From: Verrucomicrobiota bacterium
GTDB lineage: Bacteria; Verrucomicrobiota; Verrucomicrobiia; Limisphaerales; JAHDYP01
Assembly (NCBI GenBank): GCA_023383055.1
Contig: JAHDYP010000012.1
Location: 1 to 64,000, forward strand
DNA length: 64,000 nucleotides
Direction: 5' to 3'
Shown: piece by piece, positions 13,200-22,360 of the stretch
Layout of the letters: each line of letters begins with the position of its first letter
Numbering within the stretch: position 1 is the stretch's first letter
Position numbers and translations under genes: made by a program
The notes under the pieces: generated by a model
Seen by the model: the letters and a program-made list of their open reading frames with translations, nothing else
Database searches by the model: none
Told to the model about the DNA's origin: nothing

Positions 13200-14331
13200 G
13201 CGACGTTTTCCGAGAGGTGGGCTGATCGGGGCGGCGCTGGTCCGGCTGACGGGCTGGCTGCTCGCCGGGTTGGTGATTGCCTCGGCGCATGAGACCGACA
13301 ATTTTTGTCTCCCGCTCGACTCGGAGTTGGCTGACCTGGGGGATTATCTGGAGGCGGCGCACACGATCGCTCTGGAAGAGGCGGTGGCGGAGATCAATGC
13401 CCGAATCGAACGGGCGCTTCGAATCAAGAGCGAGACCGGCCGCGCCAGGCGCCTGGTAGCGCTGCATGATCCGCAAACCCTGGCGGAGACTTTCAGGTGG
13501 CGGTTCAGCCATCCGCTGGTCGAGGACAGCCAGCTCGAGAGGGCGCTTCGCGGGCGCTGGGCACGTGAGGCCTATGCCGGTCGCGAGGCTTCGCATCAGG
13601 ACTTCGGCCTGCATTTCTCGGCGTATGCGCCGTTGGATCCGCGGCGTTGGACGACGTTGACCCAGAGCCGGACCATCAAGGCCTGCGGCGTCTACTTTGG
13701 CACGGACAAGCTCGTTCATTTTCATCGCCTGGGCCTGGCTTATTACTGCAGGTATCGCGCGTTGATCAAGACCGGTCTGAGCGAGGTGGCGGCCTACCAG
13801 CAGGTGCTCGAGAAGTACAGCCGGGATGGATTCCTGAGCGAGGAAGCCCTTTTTGGCACCTTCAGTACCGGCGTCTATTCCAACGCCGATCTGGCCGTCA
13901 ATCATATCGGCTTCAAGTTCTTCCTGAATCTGACGGAGAAGGTCGTCCTGAACGGCCGGGAACAGGAACCGCTGGTGGTGCGGTGCGGTGTGTTCTGGAG
14001 GATCAACCGGCGTGTCCACCTCCGCTCCGGCTGGTTTGCCGTCTTCGTCAGCGATCACTGGAATGAGGCCTTGAACCCGAGCCGGTACCAGCCGTCGTTG
14101 CGTGCGGGGATTCGCCGAGCGCTCCAGAACCGGGCGCGGGAGATCGTGCAATTCTACACCCGTAAAGACGGCCGACCGGAGGACCCGGATTACTACGACG
14201 ACCTGGCGCGCGAACTCGCCACGTACCACGGCGAACCGTATGGCCATTCGGGGCAGTTCGAGGATCTGATGACGATCGGCAATACCTGCATCCCGGCGCT
14301 CCGCGGGGCCGAGCGCGGCCGCGCCGAATAG
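13192..14331 (+). CDS. Hypothetical exported protein
   Basis: The protein is 379 aa and I do not recognise it. The N-terminus looks like a signal peptide: basic MNMRRFPRGG, a hydrophobic stretch to about residue 29 and a possible cleavage around ASA-HE. The mature part has the blocks GVYFGTDKLVHFHRLG (about 164-179) and FGTFSTGVYSNADLAVNH (about 222-239). Conserved-looking Asp-Lys-x-x-His and Asn-His residues might be a metal or membrane-proximal site, but this is only a pattern. ATG codons at 13192 and 13198 are both possible. It ends 33 bp before the stop of the convergent HzsA-like gene. Confidence 0.7.
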   Translation: MNMRRFPRGGLIGAALVRLTGWLLAGLVIASAHETDNFCLPLDSELADLGDYLEAAHTIALEEAVAEINARIERALRIKSETGRARRLVALHDPQTLAETFRWRFSHPLVEDSQLERALRGRWAREAYAGREASHQDFGLHFSAYAPLDPRRWTTLTQSRTIKACGVYFGTDKLVHFHRLGLAYYCRYRALIKTGLSEVAAYQQVLEKYSRDGFLSEEALFGTFSTGVYSNADLAVNHIGFKFFLNLTEKVVLNGREQEPLVVRCGVFWRINRRVHLRSGWFAVFVSDHWNEALNPSRYQPSLRAGIRRALQNRAREIVQFYTRKDGRPEDPDYYDDLARELATYHGEPYGHSGQFEDLMTIGNTCIPALRGAERGRAE

Positions 14332-14363
14332 GGCTCTTTCCGTCGATCAGCCGGGCCCGCCAG

Positions 14364-17348
14364 TCACTCCGGCCGGTCCAGGCGATATTGGTAATCGGGC
14401 CACAAGGGACAGTTCAGATCGATCCAGGTTTTCACCGCCCGCGTCTCGTGATCCGCGAGCCGGACCTCCGTGTGCTGCGCATCCGCGAGCACCTCCCAGA
14501 GCCGACTGCGCAGCGAGCCGAACGTCAGGGGTTCGGCCTTGTAGTGTCTGGCGCCGTAGACCCAATCGAAGTAATGCACCCAGCCACCTTGGATGAGTGA
14601 CCGGTACGAGGCCGGGACCCTTTCGCGATCGCGTTGGCCGCCGAGGTTGAAGCCCTGGCCGGCCTTGCCGTCATGGCATCGAACGCAGTGGGCATCCAGC
14701 ACGGGTTGCACGGTGCGTTGATAATCGAACGGACCCGCGCCCCAAGGCGGCGGTTCCAGCCGCTGGGCGCTTGCCCGCGTGATCTGATCCAGCCGCGGGG
14801 TGGGGGAAGAGGTTCGTCCTTCGTGGCAGCCAATGCAGCTCCGCCGCTCGCCAGGCTGCAGTTGAACCACGCTCCTCATGCGTTGCAGCTCGCTGTAATC
14901 CGCATCGAGCAGCTGAAAATAGAGCACCTTGCCCGCCGGCACCAGGAGACTGGCCGAGCCGTCGGACGCAATCGGGACGGTGCCGAGCGGGGCCTTGGCG
15001 ACGTAGCTCGGCCAGCCGTGGCGTTCGACGACTTCGAATTGTTCGTCGTGGGTCGGTTGCACATCGGCGGCTCGGGGTCGAGGCTCGGGGGCGTTGGGCG
15101 TCCGCGTCCGATAGTTCTGCCGGGGACCCGCGACGCGGTGGACCGGGGTGGCGTAGAAATCCTCGAAGGGCGGGTGATCGTTGCGGTATTCGCCGCAGGC
15201 CAGCAACTCGAGATCCGCCGGGACTTCCTGGACGACCCGGAGGTAACGGGCGCGGCCACGGGTGACGGCAGGTTCGAGCCCCTGGTAAACATCCTGCACG
15301 ATGAACTGGCCCAGCCCTTCCCTCGCCAGGTCCGGGTCCAGCACGCTCGGAAGTATCGGCGGGCGCGGCCGGGGGCGCAGCACGGCGGGTCGTTTGCTGC
15401 TGATGGCCGGGTCCAGGTAGAGCAGCTCGCGATTGCCGTAGCGATCGATGACATAGAGCGCCCAGTGATCGCGGGTGCCCGGGTTGTGACTTACCAGGAA
15501 ATGATCGCTTGAGACCGGACTGGGATCGCGAAAGGTCTCGGCGTAGGAGCGGTCCATCTGGTATTGCGGCCGGGTGTCAGGCGTGATGTTCGTGATGGCC
15601 TCGGGAGCGAACGGTCCGTGACTGAGGTCGATCAACGCGATTGGGCCCTGGTGATCGCCGTGCGAAATCAGGGTGCATACGAGCTCCCGGGTCCCGGGCA
15701 CTTCGCGGGCATGCCCGTAGCAGTTGGGGGTGTTGTTTCCAAACACCAGTTCCGCCTGGCTGCCATCGGGGCGGATCGCCCAGAGCGTGTGCCCGAAGTC
15801 GGCTCCCTTGTCCTGGTACTCCGAGCGCGTCCAGAGAATCCGGCCATCGCGCATCATGGAGGGATCCCACTCGCTGAGGTTGGCAAAGGAGAGCCGCTGC
15901 GGATCGGTTCCCCCGGGCGTCATGCGATGGAGCACATAAGCCTGTGGCCGCCAGCACAGAAAGCGCGCCTTGCAGCGCGTGCTCATGAAGCCCAGATCGC
16001 CATCGGGCAATGGCACGGGATCGAAATCATGAAACGGACCGTCGGTCAGCTTCCGCGGATCGCTCCCGTCCACGCGAACCGATCTGAGCTGCCAATAGGC
16101 GTTCCAGCCATCGACCTCCGGGACCTCGGGACGGAAGGCGAAGTAGATCGTTTGCGCGTCGAAATCGGCCACCGGATGTCGGACGATGCCGTGGCTGCCG
16201 TCGAAGATCGGTTCGAGTTCGGCCCGGGCCGGCGCGAGTCTGCCTTCCCGATCCCGCGGGATATGCAGGATGCAAATGCCGCCGCCCGAGAGGAACAGCG
16301 AATCGAAATGATCGCTGTAATTGTGCGATGGCTTGAGCGGATGTCGTTTGGCGAACAACACTCGCTCCAGCGGCGCCAGCTGCGGATCGCGAAAGAAGAG
16401 GCGTCGCTTCGCCTCCCGCGCCGCCAGGTAGAGCGCGTCCGCCGTCGCCGTCGCGCCGGCTTCAGCCGCTCGGCTTCGCAGGAGGCCCAGCTCGGTCCGT
16501 TCGGTGTTCACGTTCAGACCCTGGGCGGACAGCCGGTCGATCATCTCCTCAAACAGCACCAGTACCCGCTCGAGCGGATCGAGGCGGGCAATCCGCCCCC
16601 AGTAAGGCCTCCCGCCGGGCGTCGCCGGGCGGTCCACCCGCAGCGGAGAGAGGTGATCGTCGGCCGGCAGCCGGCGCCAGGTCTCGCGTTCGCGGAGAAA
16701 CGCGTACTCCAGCGCCCCGTCCCAGGTCGGACGCGGGAGCAGGGATGCGGGCAAGGTGAATCCCTCGAGAGCATCATCCGCTGGCGCGCCGAGGTGACGG
16801 GCGACCGATTCCCAAGCCTGGCCATCCAGGGAAAGCCGCACTTCGACGTCAAGCGGGATCCGATCGCGAAACTGGCCCAGTCGGTCGCGGGTGATCCACA
16901 CGCGCGAAATCCGGGCGGGTTCGGGCTGCACGAGCTGCACCCATTCGACCCCCGCCGAGGCCGCAATCCAACTCCAGTCGTTGCCATACCGGCCGTCGTT
17001 CAAGTGGTCGATCGCATGTATGGGATAGCCCGCGATGACCGACGACGCGGTGGCCAACGCCCCGCCTTGGGCCAGCCCCAGGTTCAGCTCCGAGTCCGGA
17101 CCGAACAATTCCAATTCGTCGATGCCCGGCTCGCCGCTGCTGCTCCGATGAATGATCAACCGGACGAACCGGGCCGTCGCGGGCGGGAACTCAATGCCAC
17201 GCTGCGCCGGCCTGGATTGAGCCCGGGCGAACTGCGACTGGATTTCATCTTCGACGACGACGCGTGGAGCTGCGTGAACCGCCTCGAAGTCGAACGCCCT
17301 CAGCCCCAGGAGGACCAGGAGTCCCAACCGAAACAAGCGGGTCTGCAT
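14364..17348 (-). CDS. HzsA-like discoidin/beta-propeller protein with cytochrome c motifs
   Basis: This is a 994-residue secreted protein: signal peptide (MQTRLFRLGLLVLLGLRAF to about residue 27), a discoidin (F5/8 type C)-like region (about 55-205), a long central region and a C-terminal heme region. The central region (about 330-760) has TolB/PD40-like repeats, for example FDPVPLPDGDLGFMSTR and ALYVIDRYGNRELLYLD. The C-terminus has two CXXCH heme c motifs, CIGCH near 836 and CVRCH near 887. This layout matches the HzsA-related proteins (named after the hydrazine synthase alpha subunit middle domain) common in Planctomycetes and Verrucomicrobiota. Nothing suggests anammox. A periplasmic or surface redox role is inferred; the substrate is unknown. 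Confidence 0.82.
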   Translation of the reverse strand: MQTRLFRLGLLVLLGLRAFDFEAVHAAPRVVVEDEIQSQFARAQSRPAQRGIEFPPATARFVRLIIHRSSSGEPGIDELELFGPDSELNLGLAQGGALATASSVIAGYPIHAIDHLNDGRYGNDWSWIAASAGVEWVQLVQPEPARISRVWITRDRLGQFRDRIPLDVEVRLSLDGQAWESVARHLGAPADDALEGFTLPASLLPRPTWDGALEYAFLRERETWRRLPADDHLSPLRVDRPATPGGRPYWGRIARLDPLERVLVLFEEMIDRLSAQGLNVNTERTELGLLRSRAAEAGATATADALYLAAREAKRRLFFRDPQLAPLERVLFAKRHPLKPSHNYSDHFDSLFLSGGGICILHIPRDREGRLAPARAELEPIFDGSHGIVRHPVADFDAQTIYFAFRPEVPEVDGWNAYWQLRSVRVDGSDPRKLTDGPFHDFDPVPLPDGDLGFMSTRCKARFLCWRPQAYVLHRMTPGGTDPQRLSFANLSEWDPSMMRDGRILWTRSEYQDKGADFGHTLWAIRPDGSQAELVFGNNTPNCYGHAREVPGTRELVCTLISHGDHQGPIALIDLSHGPFAPEAITNITPDTRPQYQMDRSYAETFRDPSPVSSDHFLVSHNPGTRDHWALYVIDRYGNRELLYLDPAISSKRPAVLRPRPRPPILPSVLDPDLAREGLGQFIVQDVYQGLEPAVTRGRARYLRVVQEVPADLELLACGEYRNDHPPFEDFYATPVHRVAGPRQNYRTRTPNAPEPRPRAADVQPTHDEQFEVVERHGWPSYVAKAPLGTVPIASDGSASLLVPAGKVLYFQLLDADYSELQRMRSVVQLQPGERRSCIGCHEGRTSSPTPRLDQITRASAQRLEPPPWGAGPFDYQRTVQPVLDAHCVRCHDGKAGQGFNLGGQRDRERVPASYRSLIQGGWVHYFDWVYGARHYKAEPLTFGSLRSRLWEVLADAQHTEVRLADHETRAVKTWIDLNCPLWPDYQYRLDRPE

Positions 17349-17526
17349 GGCTGTCTAAATGAACCCTTGCGGCCGTCAATTCAAGCCGCGAATGTGCCGC
17401 GGCGGCGACGGGAACGGTCGATCGAAGCGCGGTTCGTCGTCCGGGTCACCGCGTCGTTTCGGATCGCCATCATGTCCATTCCCGCCATTGCCGCCGACCC
17501 CACCTTGTGGCATCCTGTCCGTCGTC

Positions 17527-19104
17527 ATGCCCGAATACCTGCCCGCCACTCCGCTGCAACTGCTCCTGGTCGATTCCGACCCGGACTTTGTCGCCCATCT
17601 CCGGGACCTCGGTGTCGAGTCCGCCAAACCCGGGTTGGTGCTGACGTGGACGGCGGACACCGCGGAGGCCGTGATAATGTCGCAAACGCGCGCCTTTGAC
17701 GTGCTGCTGCTGGGCGCCGACGCCACGTCCCGGCCCAGCATGACCGCGTTCGCCCAGTTGCACAAATCCGCCCCGAACCTCCCGATCATCCTGCTGACGA
17801 GCGCCGATGACGACGATACTTCACTTCTGGCCGTGCGAGAAGGCGCCGAGGATCACCTGGTCAAGGGCGGCTTCGATCGTCGCGAACTGCTCCGGGTCCT
17901 TCGCCACGCCATCGAACGGAAGCGGATCGAGTCCCGGCTTCGACGGAGCGAAGAGTTTTTCCGGCTTATCTCGGAGAATGTGACCGACCTGATCGCGGTC
18001 CTGGACCGCGATGGCCGCCGCCTGTACAACAATCCCGCCTACGAACAGAGCCTCGGCCCCGCCTCCGGCCTGGCCGGCACCGATTCGTTTCATGAGATCC
18101 ATCCGGAAGATCGCGCCCGCATTCAGGCTGTTTTCCGGGAGACGCTCGCCAGCGGTCAAGGGCAACGCACGGAATACCGCCTGCTCAGCCAGGGCTCAGT
18201 GCGTTACATCGAGTCCCTCGGCAACGTCGTTCGCGACGAACAGGGGCAGCCCGACAAGATGGTGGTTATCTCCCGTGACATCACGGAACGCCGGCAGGCC
18301 ATGGATCAACTGCAGTTGACGCTCTCCCAGCTTCAGCAGGCGCACGAGGAACTCCACGCCGCCCAGGATCGCCTGGTCCAAACCGAAAAGATCGAGGCGC
18401 TCAGCACCTTCGCCGCCGGCATCGCCCACGAGGTGCGCAACCCGCTCCAAACCATCCTCCTCGGCATCGACTTTCTCCGCGAAAGCCTCCGCGGCCCCAC
18501 CGGTTCCGACCCCGCCACCCAACAATTGGTCCTGACCGACCTGGAGAACGCCGCGCGCAAGGCGGACGCCGTCATCCAGGGACTTCTCGAATTCACCGCT
18601 TACCGCCACCAGGAGATCCAGGTCCACCACCTCTCCGAACTGCTCGAACAATCGCTTCACGCGGTGACCGCCGAACTCGGCCAGCGCGGCATCCGGGTTC
18701 AGCTCGAACTCGATTCCGGCCTGCCTGGGGTGCGCGTCGATGCCCGCAAGATCAAACATGTCCTCATCAAACTGCTCCTGGGCCTCGCCGAACGTCTCCC
18801 GACGGCTGCCACTCTCACTCTTCGGACCTGCCAAACCACCCTCGTTCGTTCACCGGCTTCCCGCGGCGTCCCGCCCGACCGCCCCGCTCAGGCCGCCGTT
18901 TGCGTCGAGCTCGAACACGCCGCGCCGGCCAGCCTGGTGCCGCCGGCCGATCTGCCGCTGCCGACACTCGTGCGCAAGGAAGATCTGGATCTGATGGTGG
19001 TCAAGAAAGTGGTGGAACTCTACGGGGGCATGGTGGAAACTCAGGCCGATAAGACCGGCCTCTTACGGACCAGGCTCCTGTTCCGGCTCGAGCCCGGTGT
19101 TTGA
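17527..19104 (+). CDS. Receiver-PAS-histidine kinase with degenerate catalytic motifs
   Basis: The ATG at 17527 gives 525 aa starting directly with a receiver-like domain (LLLVDSDPDF). The position of the phosphoacceptor Asp appears to be Gly63 (FDVLLLGADAT), while the conserved Lys is kept (HLVKGGF). A PAS domain follows (about 140-265, RSEEFFRLISENVTDLIAVL to VISRDITERR), then a coiled coil and a HisKA dimerisation domain with His301 in AAGIAHEVRNPL. The ATPase domain is abnormal. The N-box reads KIKHVLIKLLLGLAERLP where VLLNLLLNAxEA is expected, and no DxGxG or GxGxG box is visible before LMVVKKVVELYGGMVE. Autophosphorylation is therefore doubtful. The response regulator gene starts 2 bp after the stop. 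Confidence 0.85.
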   Translation: MPEYLPATPLQLLLVDSDPDFVAHLRDLGVESAKPGLVLTWTADTAEAVIMSQTRAFDVLLLGADATSRPSMTAFAQLHKSAPNLPIILLTSADDDDTSLLAVREGAEDHLVKGGFDRRELLRVLRHAIERKRIESRLRRSEEFFRLISENVTDLIAVLDRDGRRLYNNPAYEQSLGPASGLAGTDSFHEIHPEDRARIQAVFRETLASGQGQRTEYRLLSQGSVRYIESLGNVVRDEQGQPDKMVVISRDITERRQAMDQLQLTLSQLQQAHEELHAAQDRLVQTEKIEALSTFAAGIAHEVRNPLQTILLGIDFLRESLRGPTGSDPATQQLVLTDLENAARKADAVIQGLLEFTAYRHQEIQVHHLSELLEQSLHAVTAELGQRGIRVQLELDSGLPGVRVDARKIKHVLIKLLLGLAERLPTAATLTLRTCQTTLVRSPASRGVPPDRPAQAAVCVELEHAAPASLVPPADLPLPTLVRKEDLDLMVVKKVVELYGGMVETQADKTGLLRTRLLFRLEPGV

Positions 19105-19106
19105 TT

Positions 19107-19484
19107 ATGACCAAGAAACGGATTCTAGCGATCGATGACGAGCCGAGTATCACTCGCCTCCTGAAATTGAACCTCGAACAGACCGGGCTTTACGAGGTGC
19201 GCGAAGAGAATTTCAGCACCCAGGCGCTCGATGCCGCCCGCGAGTTTAAACCGGATCTGGTCATCAGCGATGTCATGATGCCCGAGGTGGGCGGCGGCGA
19301 GGTCGCCGCTCTGCTCCGCGAGGATCCCGCCCTCCGCCGGGTCCCGGTGATCTTCCTGACCGCCGCCGTCCGCAAGGAGGAGTTGGGCGGACCGGAGGCG
19401 GTCATTGCCGGACGCCTTTACATCGCCAAACCGCTGGATGTCAAAAGTCTCCTCGCCGCCATCGAACGCATTCTCTCGAAATAG
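19107..19484 (+). CDS. Single-domain response regulator (CheY-like)
   Basis: This 125-residue receiver has every catalytic residue: acidic pair Asp10/Asp11 (ILAIDDEPS), phosphoacceptor Asp55 (LVISDVMMPE), Thr in VIFLTAAV and Lys in YIAKPLD. There is no output domain. The ATG at 19107 follows the kinase stop by two bases; a TTG at 19101 overlapping that stop is the alternative. Being translationally coupled to a kinase with damaged ATPase boxes, it may be phosphorylated by another kinase, or exchange phosphate through the neighbour's intact His box. Confidence 0.93.
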   Translation: MTKKRILAIDDEPSITRLLKLNLEQTGLYEVREENFSTQALDAAREFKPDLVISDVMMPEVGGGEVAALLREDPALRRVPVIFLTAAVRKEELGGPEAVIAGRLYIAKPLDVKSLLAAIERILSK

Positions 19485-19517
19485 CCCATCGCTCACCTCA
19501 ACTCCACTCCGAACCCC

Positions 19518-20660
19518 ATGAACAATCCCATCTGGGTCATGACGTCGGCTTTCAAGAGCCTCACGCTTCCCCAAATCATCGAGCGCACCCTCGAAATCCA
19601 GTCGCAAGGGATGGAACTCTGCGTCTTCCGCCGGGACGGCTCTCGCAAGGACCACGTCGCCACCCACCTGGACTACGAATCGTTCGGCCCCGCCGACGCC
19701 CGGAAGCTGCTCGACACCTGTCACGCCTCCGGTCTGCGCTTCTCCATCGGCGCTTACGACAACCTGATCGGAGGCGATCCTGCCGAGCGTGTCCGCAACC
19801 AGGATCATATCCTCCGGCTCATCCGTATCGCCCATCTCCTCGGCGGCAACGCCAACAACGTCAAGGTCGGAACGTTCGTCGGCTACAACCACGAGCTCGG
19901 CCGGCAAGACCGCGGCTTCCAGAAAAACCTCGACGAATATGCCCGCGTCTTCCGGCATATCGTCAAATACGCCGAGGATCTCGGGGTGACGCTCCTCTAC
20001 GAAAACTGCCCCATGGAAGGGTGGATGCCCGCCACCACCCCCACCACGTACAACAACCTGCCCGGAACACTCGCTGCCCGGAAACTGATGTACACCCTGA
20101 TCCCCAGCCGCGCCCATGGCGAAACCTACGATCCTTCCCATGACGTCTGGCAGAATATCGACCCCGCCGATGCCATCCGCGCTTCGGACCTCACCCGCAT
20201 CCACCGGGTCCACGTCAAGGGCACCCGCCAGCTCCATAACGCCGCCCGCGTGCATTGGGGGGCCCTGTACCCCATGCAATCCGTGGATCCGGACCTCGCC
20301 CGGAAAGCCGGCGTGCCCGTCCCCGCCAACGAATGGGACCGCCATCATTACGAACCGATGCTCCCCGGCTTCGGTGGGTGCGACAGCATGGATTGGCGCG
20401 CGTTCCTCGAGACGCTGATGCAGCTCGGCTACGACGGCCCGTTCGTCATCGAGAACGAAGGCGCCAACTCCGCCCACACCGGCAACCTGGGCGCCACCGT
20501 CCAGGGTTTCCGCACCGCCGTGCTCTGTCTGGCCCCCATCGTCTGGCCGCTCAGACCGGCCGGTTACGAATTCGACCGGGCCGGCCTGGCACCCTTCACC
20601 CCCGCGGCCAGTAAGGACATTCCCGTCACCACCATGAAGGATCTGGGCTGCGCGCCCTAG
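19518..20660 (+). CDS. Sugar phosphate isomerase/epimerase family protein (AP endonuclease 2-like TIM barrel)
   Basis: The 380-residue protein has xylose-isomerase-like TIM-barrel features. It starts with a strand WVMTSAFKSLTLPQIIE and EIQSQGMELCVFRR. A conserved acidic strand end (VTLLYENCPMEGW), YDPSHDVWQNIDP, IHRVHVKGTRQ and a final GPFVIENEGAN supply the Glu/Asp/His metal ligands expected of this fold. The substrate is unknown; relatives isomerise or epimerise sugars, inosose or hydroxypyruvate. The C-terminal 60 residues (PIVWPLRPAGYEFDR onward) extend past the barrel. It lies 33 bp after the response regulator, on the same strand, but has no obvious functional link to it. Confidence 0.82.
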   Translation: MNNPIWVMTSAFKSLTLPQIIERTLEIQSQGMELCVFRRDGSRKDHVATHLDYESFGPADARKLLDTCHASGLRFSIGAYDNLIGGDPAERVRNQDHILRLIRIAHLLGGNANNVKVGTFVGYNHELGRQDRGFQKNLDEYARVFRHIVKYAEDLGVTLLYENCPMEGWMPATTPTTYNNLPGTLAARKLMYTLIPSRAHGETYDPSHDVWQNIDPADAIRASDLTRIHRVHVKGTRQLHNAARVHWGALYPMQSVDPDLARKAGVPVPANEWDRHHYEPMLPGFGGCDSMDWRAFLETLMQLGYDGPFVIENEGANSAHTGNLGATVQGFRTAVLCLAPIVWPLRPAGYEFDRAGLAPFTPAASKDIPVTTMKDLGCAP

Positions 20661-20701
20661 CCGACGGTCGCAAGATCGCGTCGACTTTTTCTCGCGCCCC
20701 C

Positions 20702-22279
20702 CTACAGCGCCCGGGCGCTGCGCGCCAGGTGCCGCCGGATCTCCTCGCGGTTCGCTGCGTCGCGCGCTTCCACCGGGTTGAAATCATCCGTCAGCACGAT
20801 CCCGCGATTCGGATTTGGTTCGACGATGCCGGCATAGGCCGCCATCGCCTGCCGCCTGACCGCCGGATGCATCCGCTCAAAATCGGGCGTGCGCAGCGGC
20901 CGAAGCGCTTCGCGATCCGACGCCACGAAGAAGACATTCCCGCCTCCCGCCGCGTGAATGCGCACTTCGCGGAACACACTGCGCAGGGTCTGATACATGG
21001 ACGTGCCGAAGAAATCCCGCGAGGGCCGGAACTCGACAAAGCAGTTGATCACCAGGGTGCCATTCGGCTGCAGCAACCGGCGCATGGACTCGAAGGCTTC
21101 CCGGGTCATCAGGTGCACCGGCGACGAATCCCCCAGGAACGCGTCCAGGATGATCGTGTCATACCGGTTCGTCGCCTGATGGAAGTAGTAACGCGCATCC
21201 GTCAGCGCCAGATCCCGGAACAACTCCGGCCGGCAATCGAAGTAGTCCCGCGCCACTTTCACCACCGCCGGGTTGATCTCCACCACATCCACCGCCACGC
21301 CGCGCGTCGCCATGCGCATGGGCACAATCCCCACCCCCAACCCGACGCACAGCGCGCTCCGGATCTCCGGCGTATAGACCTCCGCCAGTTCCTCCAGCAG
21401 ATAGGTGAACATCGATACGCTCTGTTTCTGGACCGGATCGTACGTGTTCTGCACCAGGTAATCGTTCAGGTAATAGAGATACCCGTTGTCCGCCGCCGCC
21501 ACCACCTGCAACATCCCGAAATTCGAGTTCGCCCGGTATAATTCCTCGCCGTCCCGCATCTCGGGCAGCGTCGACGCGCGCACCCCCAGCAACCCGAGGC
21601 CCAGCCCCGTGAGCATCGCGATGGTGACCGGGGCCAGCACCCCCGGTTTCCGCCCCCAAACCGCGAAATAGACCCCTGCCACCGCGAATAAACCGGCGCT
21701 GGTCAGGAACATCGTGAACGAATTCGGCAGGAACGGGATCAGGACGTAGCCGATCAGCAGGGTGCCCGCAAAACTCCCCAACGTCCCGATGGCCGTCAAA
21801 CGCCCCATGTTCCCTCCCACCCCGCTCACGTTCCGGGTCACCACTCTCACGAAAAACGGCCCCACCATCGCCAGTAATGACAAGGGCACGAAAAAGAGAA
21901 ACATCGATGCCAGCAACGATCCCACCGCCAGCTTGAACCGCAAACACCCATAAACCACCGGACCGATCACCAGGATCGTCCCGGCCAGATACAACGCCGC
22001 CACCACGATCCCCGCATACAGCCGGCCCAACCGCGGCGAATGATCCGCCAGCCGGCCCCCGGCGTAGTACCCGGTCGCCAGCGCCACCATCGTCACCGCA
22101 ATCTGCGCCGTCCACACGAAGTGCGACGTGCCCAAATAGGGCGCCATCATCTTCGCGCCGAGGATCTGGACGATCATGATCGCCGCCCCGGTCATGGTCG
22201 CCGTGAAATACAGATACCGGCGCAATCCCGGCGTCAACTCATCCGCCGCCTCGGTTCCCTTCGTCTTTTTCACGCGCAC
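20702..22279 (-). CDS. Membrane-anchored spermidine synthase-like protein
   Basis: The 525-residue fusion has an N-terminal membrane half (about 25-245) with roughly seven hydrophobic helices, beginning YLYFTATMTGAAIMIVQILG. A C-terminal class I methyltransferase-fold half resembles spermidine/spermine synthase. That half has ALCVGLGVGIVPMRM (about 320), VDVVEINPAVVKVARDYF, DTIILDAFLGDSSPVHLMT and LLQPNGTLVINCF. This MFS/spermidine-synthase fusion type is widespread in bacteria, but its substrate is usually not proven; polyamine synthesis should not be assumed. Divergent from the ABC-2 permease pair; an 80-bp gap holds a heptamer repeat tract. Confidence 0.87.
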   Translation of the reverse strand: MRVKKTKGTEAADELTPGLRRYLYFTATMTGAAIMIVQILGAKMMAPYLGTSHFVWTAQIAVTMVALATGYYAGGRLADHSPRLGRLYAGIVVAALYLAGTILVIGPVVYGCLRFKLAVGSLLASMFLFFVPLSLLAMVGPFFVRVVTRNVSGVGGNMGRLTAIGTLGSFAGTLLIGYVLIPFLPNSFTMFLTSAGLFAVAGVYFAVWGRKPGVLAPVTIAMLTGLGLGLLGVRASTLPEMRDGEELYRANSNFGMLQVVAAADNGYLYYLNDYLVQNTYDPVQKQSVSMFTYLLEELAEVYTPEIRSALCVGLGVGIVPMRMATRGVAVDVVEINPAVVKVARDYFDCRPELFRDLALTDARYYFHQATNRYDTIILDAFLGDSSPVHLMTREAFESMRRLLQPNGTLVINCFVEFRPSRDFFGTSMYQTLRSVFREVRIHAAGGGNVFFVASDREALRPLRTPDFERMHPAVRRQAMAAYAGIVEPNPNRGIVLTDDFNPVEARDAANREEIRRHLARSARAL

Positions 22280-22313
22280 CTTCTACCCGGGATTCTCACC
22301 GCGCGAAACCAAT

Positions 22314-22344
22314 ATTTGAGATTTGAGATTTGAGATTTGAGATT
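22314..22344. repeat. Heptanucleotide tandem repeat (ATTTGAG)n
   Basis: Four perfect head-to-tail copies of ATTTGAG (22314-22341) plus three further bases of a fifth. It lies in the 80-bp gap between two divergent genes, directly upstream of the permease start, and is AT-rich in a GC-rich surround. Confidence 0.95.
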
Positions 22345-22360
22345 ATCCTCCCCTACGCGC

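Noticed and set aside
17359..17526. Upstream extension of the kinase
   Set aside because: Pro/Arg/Ser-rich residues without a domain; the receiver strand starts right after the ATG at 17527.
15564..17699. 711-codon open frame antisense to the HzsA-like gene
   Set aside because: It has no domain and the minus strand has discoidin and heme motifs; it also runs into the kinase region in a different frame.
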